From: Panorpa germanica
Taxonomy: Eukaryota; Arthropoda; Insecta; Mecoptera; Panorpidae
DNA length: 64,000 bases
Direction: 5' to 3'
NCBI GenBank assembly: GCA_963678705.1
Contig: OY783217.1
Location: forward strand, 744,001-808,000
Below are positions 39,844 through 53,835 of this stretch, piece by piece. Position 1 is the stretch's first letter, and each line of letters opens with the position of its first letter. The position numbers were made by a program, and so were the translations under genes. The notes beneath the pieces are model-generated. The model saw only the letters and a program-made list of their open reading frames with translations, searched no databases and was not told the origin of the DNA.

Positions 39844-41101
39844 ATAGATAAAACTAGAAAACCATAATCGTTAGGAGATGGTAACGTAATAAAATTTAAA
39901 TTACTAAAATTAATGACACGTTCAAGAAAAATAGTGGATTATATAGAAACCTAACACAGAACCATTTGTAAGCAATTATAGGTACTTTTGTGCAATGGAG
40001 TAAATAAAAGGAAATAATTTCCTAAATCTTATAAAATTAGTTTTGGTATTGTCTTTAGACACCTTGAGGTTGTCTTAATAGAAGGACCGCAATTACGATG
40101 TCCTGAAAGACCAGAAAAAACGTTTTCGCGCCATCTAAAGGGATTATTTAAAAGAAAAGCTATCACTCGATGAGGGAAACGGAATGGACAATTTATGCAG
40201 CGACAGCAGCGGCTTTTGATATTATCTGTTTTGTTAACCACGCAAGTATGCTTCAAAACGCAACTCTTGCAATATCATGTTATTAAACATACCAGTTTTT
40301 CTCACAGTAGACCAATATTGGTCGTTTGATACAATAAATCCCTTTGATGAACATGAAATATAGTAATTCTGAAACACTCTATCGTTAAGTACATTCTATA
40401 TGCCATCATGGTACCCTACATTCATGTCCGGGAGCTTCCATCACGCCAGTAAAGCATAAGACCCAAAGGAAATACAAAGAAAGTGTGATGTTCTTCTATT
40501 GACAATCAACAATTGAAAATGCATTAAATTTGAACATCTTGCAATATATTTACAGCTTTTATTACCCCAATACTTTATATTTATTTATCTAGTTAAGATG
40601 ACATAAGAATAAATGGACCCGGAGGAAGAAAATTATGCAGCTGTGGATTATGTATTAAGAACTAGTAAGACAAATGTCAAGAGATTGGCAAAGCAAAGTG
40701 AAGATAGAAAAGTTATCATATTAAGAAATTAGTACAAAAAGGTTTCATTTAATAAAATGTAAAAAAGGGGAAGCGGAAGAGAAGGCGTATACAACGACAA
40801 CTACGGTTTTTAGTAGTATGTTTATAATTTGTCATAGTCCTAATATCAGCATTGGAACTAGGTTGCTACGATGGCACTTACATTTAGAATCATCGTATTA
40901 ATTATTTCTAAAATATACTTTTGATAAAACTTGATATCAGTTGGCGTTACTTTTGTTTTTTATTTCATTAGATTTCTTTTTCTTTCTCGTATGTTTTGAG
41001 ATTTCCTGTTTTCAGAATTTAAACATTATTTCTGGGCGAATGGCGGTGAATGCTTCCGCTTCAATTGCTTGTGGTTACCGCTAACAATGTAACAACAGCC
41101 A

Positions 41102-41119
41102 CATATATATATATATATA
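41102..41119. repeat. (AT)n microsatellite
   Basis: About nine AT units. Confidence 0.85.
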
Positions 41120-42297
41120 AGCTTATATTGTTGTAATAGTTAGTAGCAACAACAAGGACAAGGACACGATCACGGACACGAAAGCTTTTAACCAATTCTT
41201 TAGCTCAGTCTGACCATTTGTTAAGTTATTGTTCACATCTACTGATTTTATATATTGCTTTTTTCACGATCACTTTTAAAGATATTGTTTGCTTTTGTCA
41301 TTTTGAGGACATAAATAAGATTCTATTTTAGAGACAGAGTTGAGTTAATGGTAACTTTTTGGCACCAACTTTGCCAATGTACTGAACTAGCGTATTATGT
41401 GTCAGATATTTAGATAGATAATTTGTCATGATATATAATTTATATTTCATTATCTATTAGATTTAATTATGTTTTTAGATAAACTAAGAAATTTGAACAA
41501 TCGTAAAAAATTTTAACATATCGAAATTAGACATGACACCTCAGGAAAATGCAAGAGAGAAGATGGTTTTCAAAACGCCGGTGAGAAGAGGCTTTTATGT
41601 TCTACAAATTGACTTCATCTTTTTACCTTTTTATGACGTAACTACATCTTTATGTCTGGCTCGATATAGAGAAGTTTCCAAAATTCCAAAGAACAAGAAA
41701 ATTAAAGAATTTGTATCTTACAAACTATATATGATAATCTGACGATTACATTTTTGTTGGATAAAGCAATTGTGTCCTTAATAAAAATGGCATAGCGTTA
41801 AGAGATTCATCCCTTAAACAATGGCGGCTGAGTCCCAATATATTTCTTTAAAAACATAGGTAAACGATTTTTTTTTTTTTGATAAATACAATAAAACAAA
41901 AGTTTTATAACGCCATTAAAAAGAGAGTTCAATCCACATCCACTTCCTCTTCCGTCACATTAGTATGCTTCAGTACGCGTAGATCTAAAAATAGTTTTTG
42001 TTTGTTGTGTGTGTGTGTATTTTTTTTTGTTTTTTCAATTCTTTTTTTTTTTGTTTGGCAGAGAAAAAGGGAATCACAAAAAGATAAATGGAATCTATTC
42101 CAGCGCGTGTCCCAGATGATAAATCGTGAGCAAAATCGAGAATTAAACAACTCGAAAGAATGTAACGTAAATGATAAATAAAGTTCGTGATAATGGCTTA
42201 CAATTATATCTTCTTTTTGTTAATTATAAGTCATTCATACAGAAATTACTAAAATCAGTTTTGTCAATTTATCACACTAATGGAATACTTGGATATA

Positions 42298-42315
42298 TTG
42301 TGTGTGTGTGTGTGT
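42298..42315. repeat. (TG)n microsatellite
   Basis: About nine TG units; a shorter TG run with poly-T is at 42005-42060. Confidence 0.85.
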
Positions 42316-42737
42316 ACGGGATTGTTTAACACCATTTATAAATAACTAATAAAATAAATTAAAGATTTAAACATAGGCTTACAAGCTAATCCCGTAAATG
42401 CCAAAATAAAGCAACCTGGATCTGAAATGAAACAATAAAACAGACGAGGGACATGACGTCACGTTCCGTCAAGTGATAAAAGAAACATGTAAAAACGTTG
42501 CCTGTTAATCAGCTCAACTGTTTTAATTATAAATCGTTTTGTAATGCCTGCCGCCGCGCCCCCTTCCCGTCGCTTTGCTCTGTCTTTTCACATTTTACAT
42601 TGTTTACCATTTATTTACTTTTGTGCCTACCTTTAATAGAGGTAACAAATTTAAATAAAAAATAAAAATTCTGATTTGTTTTTATAATGACATAAAAAAA
42701 AACAAAAACATGTTTGCTTTTTATTTTGCATATCAAT

Positions 42738-43271
42738 CTTAGAGCATATTTACGAGTATATGGAGTGTGAATAGCCTATGTTTCCTATAGATTAAAAGTG
42801 TGTCCAAAATGTGTGCGAGAGAAAAAGGACTATGCTCCTATTTATTCTCTATGCGCATGCGTCGAAAGTACCAGCTGTCTAGATATAATAAATATTAAAT
42901 GTGTAAAGAAATTATATTATTTTAGTTAGTACAAAGCTCGTCTGTCGGTAAAACAGTGACCGTTCAGTTAAAACATATACTCATGAACGCCATAGATTCG
43001 CTGTAAGAATAACAGCCAACGGAGTTGATATTTGGAGTGAACAGAACTCACGTTCCTAGTTCTATTTATATTTATACATATCTACATTATTCAATATAAT
43101 GTCATATTTAACAACTGTCACGTATTATATCTAGACAGCTCTGACTTCACAATTGTTACTTTAGACGCATGTGCATAGAGAACAAATAGAAATATATATC
43201 TTTCTCTCTCGCACACATTTTTTACACACTTTCAGGTCCACCATTCACTCTCCATATATATATGCTCTAAG
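42738..43271. mobile_element. Long-TIR non-autonomous DNA transposon (534 bp)
   Basis: Two imperfect inverted arms of about 150 bp (42738-42890 and 43121-43271) share CTTAGAGCATAT termini, internal blocks such as AATGTGTGCGAGAGA and an inner boundary AGCTGTCTAGATATAATA. The centre of about 230 bp is unrelated and non-coding. The element is flanked by 8-bp repeats ATATCAAT (42730-42737) and ATAGCAAT (43272-43279), one mismatch, as expected for hAT, P or foldback-type insertion. The termini do not match the usual hAT consensus, so the superfamily is open. Confidence 0.75.
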
Positions 43272-43429
43272 ATAGCAATAAATAACAAATTTGAGTTAAT
43301 TATGTAGGGAGACTGATTTCTTAACGACATTAAAATGAATCCAAGGGTCAGATAGTAATTAATAACTATTAAAAAGTAAGTAAAGGTTAAAAATAAATAA
43401 GAAAATTTTAATTAGTCTCCAGTTACCGA

Positions 43430-43830
43430 TGGGACGTAGCGAAAAAACCCAAATGATATCTTCTTCGAGTATACAAGCGCAGGAGCTCACGGAACGGTAG
43501 ACTCGGTGGAGCTCTCCTCTGGGAGAACCCGTAGTAATTGTCGCAGAATAGGGATACGAGTCTAAAACAGGAAAAGAAGTGGGTTCTGGATGAGGGAATA
43601 AAATGAAATAAATAAATGAAGAGACACCAAGGGATGCAATGTAGAAAAGCGTGACATGAACGCCAGTGGTGACCTGAGTACATGTCAGTGTGACCCCGAA
43701 CCCCGACGCGTGGCCCGAAGCCACCACCGTCGAACGTACCCGCGATGTACGAATGGAACGTTGCAGACACTATGTCAATTGCAAAATGGCACTCGCCGCT
43801 TGACAGAAAGATATTGGAACAGGATTTATT
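43430..43830. other. GC-richer island with overlapping ORFs on both strands
   Basis: ORFs of 136 and 122 codons (minus, different frames) and 72 codons (plus) overlap here. No domain is recognisable, the minus frames lack splice-site context, and the openness follows from the raised GC (for example CCCGAACCCCGACGCGTGGC). This is more likely an unidentified transposon segment or a CpG-containing regulatory patch than a protein gene. Confidence 0.3.
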
Positions 43831-46584
43831 CAAACGTTAAATGTGTAACAAATGACATGATAGTTTCATTATAAACATGTATAGAACAGTCTTCCAATAG
43901 ATTCTTATAAAAGCTAGATACATCGATTAGAATGTGATTTTTACCACGATACGTACTTGGGGATCACTGGTATCATTGCATATATATAGATAACAGTGTA
44001 TATATTTTATTACAGTGTATTTAGAATATATCAAAAACACAAAACCCTTAGAGAGGGATTCCGGAGAATTAATTGAAGGAACATTTGCGATGCAGGACAC
44101 AGAAGTGCCACGGAGGCTTGATTAAAACATTCAAACACACCCCCATCCCTCCCTTCACTCTCTACTACGGTGAACCATATTTACATGTCATAGAAATATA
44201 CCAAAGATAACGTGCTGACATGCAGATGTGTAAAAATCTATAAATTTAAAAATCTAAAAATATTTTAATACCCACTAAGCACAGACATTATTAATGATAC
44301 TAATTACGTAAATAATTTTATCAAATATACAAAGTTCTGTGACCCATTACTTGCTTCTTGAAAAATAGATAATATACCACAAAAAACATAAACAAATCTA
44401 CAAAACACAGAGCTTTATCACACGCTAATTCCAAGGTTCATCTTGCAGTTTAGGTTATATTACAATTTATCTGAGGTATAACCTAGTGATTTAAATAGCG
44501 ATAATATATTAATACATTTATTTAATGGTATTTCTAAAACAAATGACATTTCCTCACATCTGTGTGAATGTGCAATTCATAATTGACCACGTACATACCC
44601 CGAGGATTGAGGATTGAGGACGGACAACCGAAGTTTAACTGTTTGTAGTCAATGTTATTTAGATACAATTGTAACCGATCAATCGTTCAATCCGACAGGC
44701 AGTCGAAATGTCACTAGCAGTTGAACTGATTGCTGGTAAACGTGACAGGCCCGTGATTAAAGAATAGACCGTACGGACCGATGCCGATACCGATATAAAA
44801 CCGATAAATACAAAATACTTATTGATTTTTAAAACTACATTTTATTTTAATGAGATTTTAAAAACACATGTTTGTAGTGGTTGTAATATGTGGTATACAT
44901 CATTCGGAATCAATTACAATTAAAATGATTTTATTTTTTTAAGCTATTATTTAAGTCGCTCATGGTGTTTGAAACGGTTGAGTTATGTATTTAAATTAGT
45001 TATAGATAAGGTACCAAGCCAAAATTGCACATCAAGTCTTTGTCAATGACAAGACAATACAATGTGGTGCAAGAATAATTGGGTATATATTTTTTGAAAG
45101 AAATAACACCAACAACAAAGTATGCTTTTTCTTTTAGGCTAGAAAAACAAGCACATCTTTTGAATATTTTTTGATATTAATTTGGTTAATTTGATTACAA
45201 ATAAATTATTTGAAATTGTTATAACGGTTTTTCGGTTATCTTTGTCTTTATTACACTAAGAAGACAAGTATGCGAGTAAATTAATAACTGTTGCAATGCT
45301 AGTGGCACGAAGTTAGTTACTCAGAAGCAATCGGTAACAAATTAAACTAAACGAATAACATTACAATGTTTGCATGCATTTAATATTCGAAGAAGAATGT
45401 AAATTTATTTAAGTAAAATTTATTTGAAGTCACGTTATATTAAAGTTTGTTTGACCTACTTCTGTGTTACTGTGCTGTAACGTTTCTGCTGTAACGTTCA
45501 TTACATAGATATAGAGAAAATGAAGCGCCGCGCTCATAGTGAGAATAGAAAAGTAAAAAGAGGAAGAGATATTAAAAAATATTAAAAACTGACACTAAAC
45601 AAAATGAGACCTAGTAAATATTTGTAGTTGTTCGTATATTAAAAACGGTTTTTGCGAACGTGTGAAAATATGAAGCGAGGAAAATTCATTTATAATATGT
45701 ATTCGCCAGTATGTATTCAGCGCCTCTTCGCGAGATATTTATGAGGGGCCTCAAAATATATTGTATCTAGTCATATATATGAACGTGGCGGTAAATGTAT
45801 CCAATCCAATTTACTGAATTAGTGACATGGGTATTAGTCACAGATTTTTTGTATTTATTTAATGACAATGTAACAGAACTATCTTAAACATTGCTTACAA
45901 ATAAAACGTATTGTTAGCTAAAATAAATATTAGTAAATCTCGCTTACATAAAATTTTAAATGTATCTTAATGTAATATCCATGTTTTGATCCGTAATAAT
46001 TAGTTTTTAATACAAAAGCCGAGTCTGTAACTTTAGTTAGTCATAGTTAAATAATTATTAACTTTACCAAAAGCAAGTAAAAATTCAATTACAAAAACGA
46101 AAATGTAATATTTATTAAGACCTTTAATTAAATTTCCCAACGATCTGTAAAGTTTCATCCATTAAGGACATTTAACTTGAATTACTCTAAAGTATAATAA
46201 AATTTAAATATTAATTGTATTGTACACAAATATTACAATATAATTTACGATAAAATGTAAATTCCCTAGGTTCATAGACGCCTACTTCGACGTCGACGTC
46301 GGCGTCGGCATCGATATCAACCATAGACGTCTTACAGTAAAAGTTTTATTTGTATTCAAGTTAAATATTTGAACTAAAAAGTCTTGGCTCATTCTTTCAT
46401 CCGAGATGAATCTTAATATAATCTACAATCCGTATCCTTAAGGAAGTTTATAATCAGAAATTACAAATCTGTGTTACAAGGTCTTGTTATTATCCTGCCA
46501 CTTGCGTAGTGTTGTCAGATTGCATTTAAATCACAAACATTTACGATCTAACTTATGCCAGTTCAGTATTGTTCCAAAAAGTAA

Positions 46585-47112
46585 CACTTTCCTATTGCGT
46601 TGACAGTTTTATAATTTTGTATTTAATTTAAATTGTTTAGCATATGGCAATACCAGTAGTCATTCACAGTTCCATTTTTAATTTAATTTATTTTTTAAGT
46701 TTTCTTAGTTTTTAGAATCTTACAAGGTCCAATGTTTTAAATTTGAAATATTAAATTAAGAAAAACTATATTATATTATAACCTCGAAAATGTGACAACC
46801 TGTCAAAATGCGGTAGAATTTATATTTAAAAGAAGTTTAATGTCAGTTTGTCAAAAATTAAGAAATAAAAACAATTTCTATTGCTAATTGTTATTAAAAA
46901 CACCAATTTTATTTTATTCCACATTTAATTTTGTCCAACTGTCGAGCTGTCAAAATTTATATTACTAACAACGCATGCGCGCCAACTAAATTAACTAAAC
47001 TCAAATTAAAACACGAATGTGACAAGAAATGCCTATTCTGAAAACCTGAAATCTGGATTAAAATATTAAATAAAAACAGTAAACTTAATATCAAAACAGT
47101 GAGTAGGAATGA
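46585..47112. mobile_element. MITE family TCATTCCCACTCACTG, copy 2 (about 528 bp)
   Basis: This is homologous over its full length to 2909-3419; shared blocks include TTTAATTTAAATTGTTT near the left end, AAAAGAAGTTTAATGTCAGT and the right end CAGTGAGTAGGAATGA (one mismatch to copy 1). The left terminus is degraded (CACTTTCCTATTGCG), so the left boundary is approximate. Confidence 0.75.
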
Positions 47113-50100
47113 GGCTTTAGTCGAAGGTAGTTTAGTTAGTAGGTAAGTAGTTTTTTAATTTGCAAGTAGTTTTTTAATTAGGTTTAGTTTAGGTAAGGTA
47201 GTTTTTTAATTTGCTCGTCAAATTTTTCTGGTAATAAAATTGCGCATGCGTTGAAAAATACCCTTAAAAATATCAGCCATATTAGATGCTCTGTTGTTAA
47301 TTAACAGTCAATTGTGTCACTAGATGTTAAGTGTTTTTATAAAGATGAAAAAATCGAAAATGGAAGACAAATTTAGACCATAACCAAAGGCGAAACTATT
47401 CTATTTATAGCTTAATATGTGGAAACAACTACCAAGCAAATATTTATGTATGAATACAGTTTTTTGCGAGCAATTACAATTAACTGTTTTTGTTACTGGC
47501 CCTCATAAGAACGTCTATTCAATTTAATCATGATACACGCCAAGTAAATATTAACTTCACATCAAATAATTGAATTTGTACGGTTCGTTACATGTCTAGA
47601 CACAAATTGCTGGGTTCACACATGGAGTCATTACTAGAGTCATAATTACCGAAACGGTTTATCTTTCACATAACGAAAAAATACGACTACTGAGATAAAT
47701 ATTATAAACATGTTATTTATCTAAAGACAACAATCATTGATTTATGAATGAATGAATGAAAAGATAGACTGAAGGTTTAAAAAAGAAATTAAATGTAAAA
47801 AGTTTTTAAAAAAGTAGGGAAAATACTTTGAAATTCCAAGGTTATCAGACGCACTTGAAGAAAGAATTGATTAAGAGTGAAAAATGAAGTGGGCCGAACG
47901 GTGTAAAGTGGACACTTGTGAAAAAACGGCTGAGACAATGAAATGAATTTATTTAAAGTGATGGGGGATGAAATAATAAAGATCCATGAAACCTTGGGAA
48001 AAACAGGGACGAATAAAACTAATAAATTAAACAACTTGAGCAGTTTTATTACAAATTTGTTAACTTAATACTTGAAATACAGTTTGAAAAGTATTTCATA
48101 GCATTAATAGAAAAAGTTCTGTTCAAATTTATCAGGTTAACAAAACAGATTTAAATATTGGAATCTCATGATCTACCAAGCTATTCTAAACGATGCGTAC
48201 ATTACAAACATTTGAGCGGTGCACTCGATAAAGTTTAATTGAGACATTCTGAGAGAGCATTAGATTGTGACTAATCAAGCTGACTAAATTTTAATGAGTA
48301 AAGTTATAAAGAGATTAAAGCAGTTAATTTAAAGACAAGAAAGCATTGTCTTGCAATACGATACATTTTAAAATAAATATTATTAGCCTCACTAACTAAA
48401 TACATCTTGCAAGACAAAGATTATGTATAGAAATTGCCGTCAGCATTTCTTCTTCGTTCTCTACACTCTTCTGTAGGAAGTTCAAGTATATATTGCACGA
48501 ACACAAGTAGAGGGAACTTTAAAAATACACAGCCCTTAAGAGAATATTCATACTTTAAATTCCTATGTAGAAAATAACATTTATATATACGACATGCAAA
48601 CATTTCCACTAGGTTAGGTTTGGTTGTATTTATTATATCGTATGATTATTGTAATACGGTTTAACATATAACACGGTTGGAATACAACAAACATCAATAA
48701 TGCATGAAATATATCCCTCCCTTGTTAAAACACGTGTTATTATATGTCGTATAGATCCGCACAAGTTTGAGATCTATTCCACTGTACTTAATTATTGTCG
48801 GTTGTTTTATTTTCGACACAAGTTTAAACCATGGTGTCGTTATTCGGAACTATTATATTTACGTAAGCACATTGCGGTCATCAAGGGGTGGCAGAAGTGG
48901 AGAAGAGGGATGGAAATTTCTCTATTGAGTTCTGATTTGTTTTATATTTAATCACGTTCAATGGAAATGCTGAATATTTGTAAATGTGATTTATTCAGAG
49001 CTCTCTAGAGAAATAATTGTATTGCTCTACCTCTCTCCCTCCCTTTGCTTATGCATTACCCAAATAGAATGTACTCTTAATGTATCAACCGTTGTAATAA
49101 TATGGAAATTTGATATTAGTTATGTTTGTGTCAGATTTTATCACATGTAGCAGTTAGATAATATGGCAAGTGTGTTCAGTTAGAAATATTACACGGAATT
49201 TGATCGTAAAATATAAATGATTAAAATTTTGTTGGTTTTACGATTTGTGATTGTATTTAAAATAGAAAATAGTGAGCTGTTCAGGAAAACAAGTGCAAGG
49301 TAGCAAGAAATTTTACAGTAAACTTTTCAAAACTGATTTTTTATATAAAGCATTAAACTAAGAAAAGAACTAACAGCGTAAGTTTAGCTGTGTGAAACCT
49401 CACAATAATAAAATATGTAAATACAAAACTAGAAAAGTTAGGGAAAACATTTTTCTCAGTAAAGTCGTATATTGACTTTATATACGTGCTTAACCACTAT
49501 GGTTTCTTTTCTATTTCTAAAAGCTGTAATAAAATTTGTGAAAAAAGCTGCGATATACGAAGATTGCGTTGTTTAGAGCAGCTTTAAAGTTAAATGCACA
49601 TATGCACCGGAAAATGGTGTTAATATAACTATCGAAATCACTTATAATAAAAACCTGTTTATTTCAGAATCGTAAATATCTTTTTACGACAAAACTCGGA
49701 ATCGGAGAGAATAAGGATTGCTGTGCTGCGAAATAATTTTATTGTGAGACAAACTATAAAAAAAGATTTTCAATATAAATTCAGCAAAGTTTCAATGTCG
49801 TTTATATGTATATTGTTTTATTAAGTGTCCAATCTATAACCATTACGGAATAAAAGCTGTATTCTAGTTCTAATAGAAGGCATTATTAATAAATTGAAAG
49901 AAGAGTAGGTCCTTGTCGAGTGACTGGATATTTTGACATCATAAGCGACCATCAATTTTGGGACGCTACTGTCTACACGATATTGATGTTGCAAAAAAAA
50001 TATTAATGATATTAAAGATTAAAATTTATTTACACATTTATACTTTCTCATCTCGCCCCAAAATAAATTATTTTCTAATTAATTGATGTAAAGTTTTAGT

Positions 50101-53100
50101 CGATATTCAAACCCTCAGTAGCTTTGGATAGTCATAAATAGAATAAATGGAAATTAATGAGAGGACATGATGAATTGCATTACAATTGTTTATTGTGTTA
50201 TTTGTTATATTTAGAGATATGTATTAATTAGGGTGTGATATTAATTATAATTAAAGGTATGAAAAGTTAATTGAAAATATCAACTTGATAGAAAGAGTAA
50301 GGTAATTTAGGAGTGAGTAGCTTAAAAATGATGATATAGATGTTCCCAAATCGTAAAACAATTCATCAATATTCAATAAGAAACTATATTCGTTAGCTAT
50401 AATACTTCGACCAGGTTGGAACTGAGTTTGATTCCAAGAATCGCTGCAAATGCCACGTACCGTTGGAATAGAAAAAAGATCTGTTGAATTAGGGAGCTAA
50501 AAAAAATGAATTGAGTATGACCTACTTCAAAAGAGAATGTGATATAGAATTCTTTATAGTTGTAATAAATTAATTTATAAGAATTTCGTGTATTACAAAC
50601 AAAATTTATTTTTTGATCCAGTTTACAAACTTAATAGTACGCCACTGTTAATTATCACACGCAGCCTGGTCTAACGAGTTAAAGGCACCTTGCATAAGGT
50701 TCATTAATTACCCTTATAGGGTGTTTAATTTTTCATTATATTGTAAATCCTTTAAGTTATTCGGCGCCGGTGTGTCGTCATGGAAATGACAAGACCTTCA
50801 AATAGAAAATGAAAATAATATTCAAGCTGAGATTTCAATGGAATTTCTAATACATGTTTGTAATTATTATATAATACATATGTACTTTATAATAATAATT
50901 TATAATTATTAACTGATGTTAAATGAAATTAATCAAAGTTTGAAGTCATACATGTGACTAAAAGTTATGTCAGAGCCCATTTGATTTTAGATTAACTTCA
51001 TTTATTTAGGTTAAAATAGAGGAATAGAATTTGGTAAAAAGTTAGAGTTGGGAAAGAGAGGCAAGATCTCCAGTTGCCCCTACCTGGGGACGCTCATGTG
51101 TACAATTGATCAAAACAACTTCGACGCTATTGACAGATATTTTCTTTGCAACTCACTTTAACACCTTTAAATAGACAGCTGGTTATTTGTAACTATAGAT
51201 ACCGGAGTACCACAAAAGTACTCGTCGATGATGCTCTGGCACAAGTTCAACTCCCTGGAGAGCCAACAACGCCAGCAACCTAGGTCCTAGGCGGTAGACG
51301 GAAGGCTGCAGGCTGTAGGCAAAACTGAGGACAGGAACTCAACTTTTATGAACATACTGTATTGTAGGATTAAACAAAGGGCACCAAGGGAGTTTATAAC
51401 AATGCTTTTGTGTTTGATTTTCGCACATATGGGAAATCAATGGGAAAACTTTATAGTACTACTTGTATAATTTTTTTAAGTTTTTGTTTTCAAGTGATTT
51501 TTATAAGCATGAATTTCCTATAAATGGATTGTGTTGAATTTTTTAAAGTTGTTAATAAAAATCTCTGGGATTTAGGGATAGAAGATTGAAATTAAATGTA
51601 TCTATGTAGACGTTGTTGACAACAAACAGAACAGGCGCGCGATGCAATGCTAAGTTCCTTCGGTGTCTAAAACGAAGATAAACTAGCAGAGAGCGTAGAA
51701 GAACGCATTGGTAAAACGACGTATAGGATTTGAAAGAATATGATTAAGAATAAGAAAATAATAACCAGTGAAAATTCTATTAGCTATTGTTTCGAATAGC
51801 CTATTCATAATCATGTCAACTTCAATTCTATCCAGAAGCTAGCAAGGACATAATTGAGTGTATAATTCATTATGAATATATTCAAAAACTAATAGTTTCG
51901 TATTATTCGAATGATTGTACACAACATCAACCATCACTGCTCCTGCTAACTATAAAATGGCTGAAAATGAAATGTCTCACGTCAACTCAGACACCAACTG
52001 AATGTATTATCTAGTCAACTAAATAATCAAATCACTCCGAGAGTTCTAACGCGGTCTGATTTATGTGCGCCCTTATTCTTAGAGCTCAGAGCTTGGAACA
52101 TACATCTACCCTACCCTCTCAAACTTCATCCCCCTCTTTGCTACTCTCCTTCACACCAATCCCCTCAAATACTATATACAGTCATGGCGATAACGTTTTT
52201 AAATTCCTCATAGAGGACGGAACCGGAATACGTATGTACCGGTATGTGCGAAACTGAAGGTGGAAAATGAACGTGACGATTGTAAAGCGCTGGTTTATGT
52301 TGTTGCTATGTAAATAACATTAATACGAAATTCTAATAAATATCAGAAAGCAAATCAACGAAAAATTATAACATTAAGGAATTAAGTCAAAGGTTCCTAC
52401 ACTTTTGAGGTTAATTTTCTTTCAGATAACATAGACATCTACATTAACTATAATTATTTCTTTATATAGGTCACAAAACTGATTAAAATAAGGTTGTTTC
52501 AACTGTATTTATAAAGCTCTTATTGCACTAGCTATACTTAGAAAAACCACCACTAAAAATGTAATAATTTAAAGCTGTTTATTTTACTTGTTGGTTTTCC
52601 CGATAAGCGCATATTTTTTATTCATTAAAGTCATTTTTATTATAATCTCTGGATGCATAATAAATAAAAGAACACCAGCTCAGCAAACCATTATTCTTTA
52701 GCTGGAAAAATGGAAGTAAAACTAAAATTTTCCGAGGATTTTGGCTGTGACATAACAAAAATATGAATTTCTTGGAACTCAGCCAGTTCCCTAATTCAAA
52801 TGTAGTTACAAATGTTTATGGAACATTTCGGTGGATTATTTTGTTTACACTGCATACTGGAGTGGACTAAATATTGTATACGTGGAATACTTTACCAGAG
52901 ACGAATTGGTTATTGGTGTAAATCTTATTTAAAAAATGACGGTTTAACTGGCGCCGGTATATAATTTCGCACACAGAAAAAAATGTAGAACTTTCCATAT
53001 AAAAATTAAATTTAAATTACGTCCTATTAAAGTTATAGTTTTAAAAATATAATTACTGTTTTAATAATATACTTCGTCGGTATAGTTTAAAATCAATATG

Positions 53101-53434
53101 TGTTTAAAAATTAATAGCAATTACCTAAAGATAAAATGTGTAAGAGGTAGCACGATAAACAAGCGTAACAAAAGGGGGATGATAATGAGGTAAAACATGG
53201 AATCTGAGGTTTTGCAGAAACGTTATCATTTGAAAATTTGACATATTACCTAGATATCAATGATTGTACTTGAGTATACAATATTCTACAAAAACATAAC
53301 TACAATTTAAATATAAAATAACCTAAAAACTAAAAACTAGGATATAATATTGTTGCGGTACACAAATGCACAAGGATTAGTTTCAAATGTAAGACTATAA
53401 GCCGTGCTCGAGAATAATCAAAACAGATTCTACT
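47113..53434. other. Sequence with no recognised gene
   Basis: AT-rich DNA. Short direct repeats of GTAGTTTTTTAATT occur at 47145-47210 and a (GAAT)n run at 47742. ORFs of 60-83 codons (for example 47789-48034 and 48700-48951) show no domain. Confidence 0.55.
47742..47760. repeat. (GAAT)n microsatellite
   Basis: About four GAAT units. Confidence 0.8.
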
Positions 53435-53480
53435 AGTACCAGTACCAGTACCAGTACCAGTACCAGTACCACTACCACTA
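53435..53480. repeat. (AGTACC)n hexanucleotide microsatellite
   Basis: About six AGTACC units followed by degenerate ACTACC units. Confidence 0.9.
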
Positions 53481-53797
53481 CATGGCATTCCTCTTCTCTT
53501 ATACTCGTATTACAAATAATATAAGATCTCAAACAAATGGAATATGACAAAATATTTATGCACAAAGTAAATAACATTATATTATAAGTAGATACGTAAC
53601 AGTGGTTGTCAGTTTATTAGATAATGGGGCCAAATCGAACACGTGATAATTATGCTTAAGTAATAATTTTTAACGTTCTTTAGTTAGGTGATTAAAAATA
53701 GAATAAGCCTAAAAGATAGTGAAGTATATTACCTTACCATTTGCAAAAAATTGACGTACCTATCAAAAACATGATCTTATTGTTATTACCAATCAAT

Positions 53798-53835
53798 TTT
53801 CATAGTGTATCAGTATCTACTGATACACTATGAAA
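53798..53835. repeat. 38-bp near-perfect palindrome
   Basis: TTTCATAGTGTATCAGTA is followed after two bases by its exact reverse complement: 18-bp arms with a 2-nt centre. It could extrude as a cruciform or mark a decayed insertion end; no flanking duplication is evident. Confidence 0.85.
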
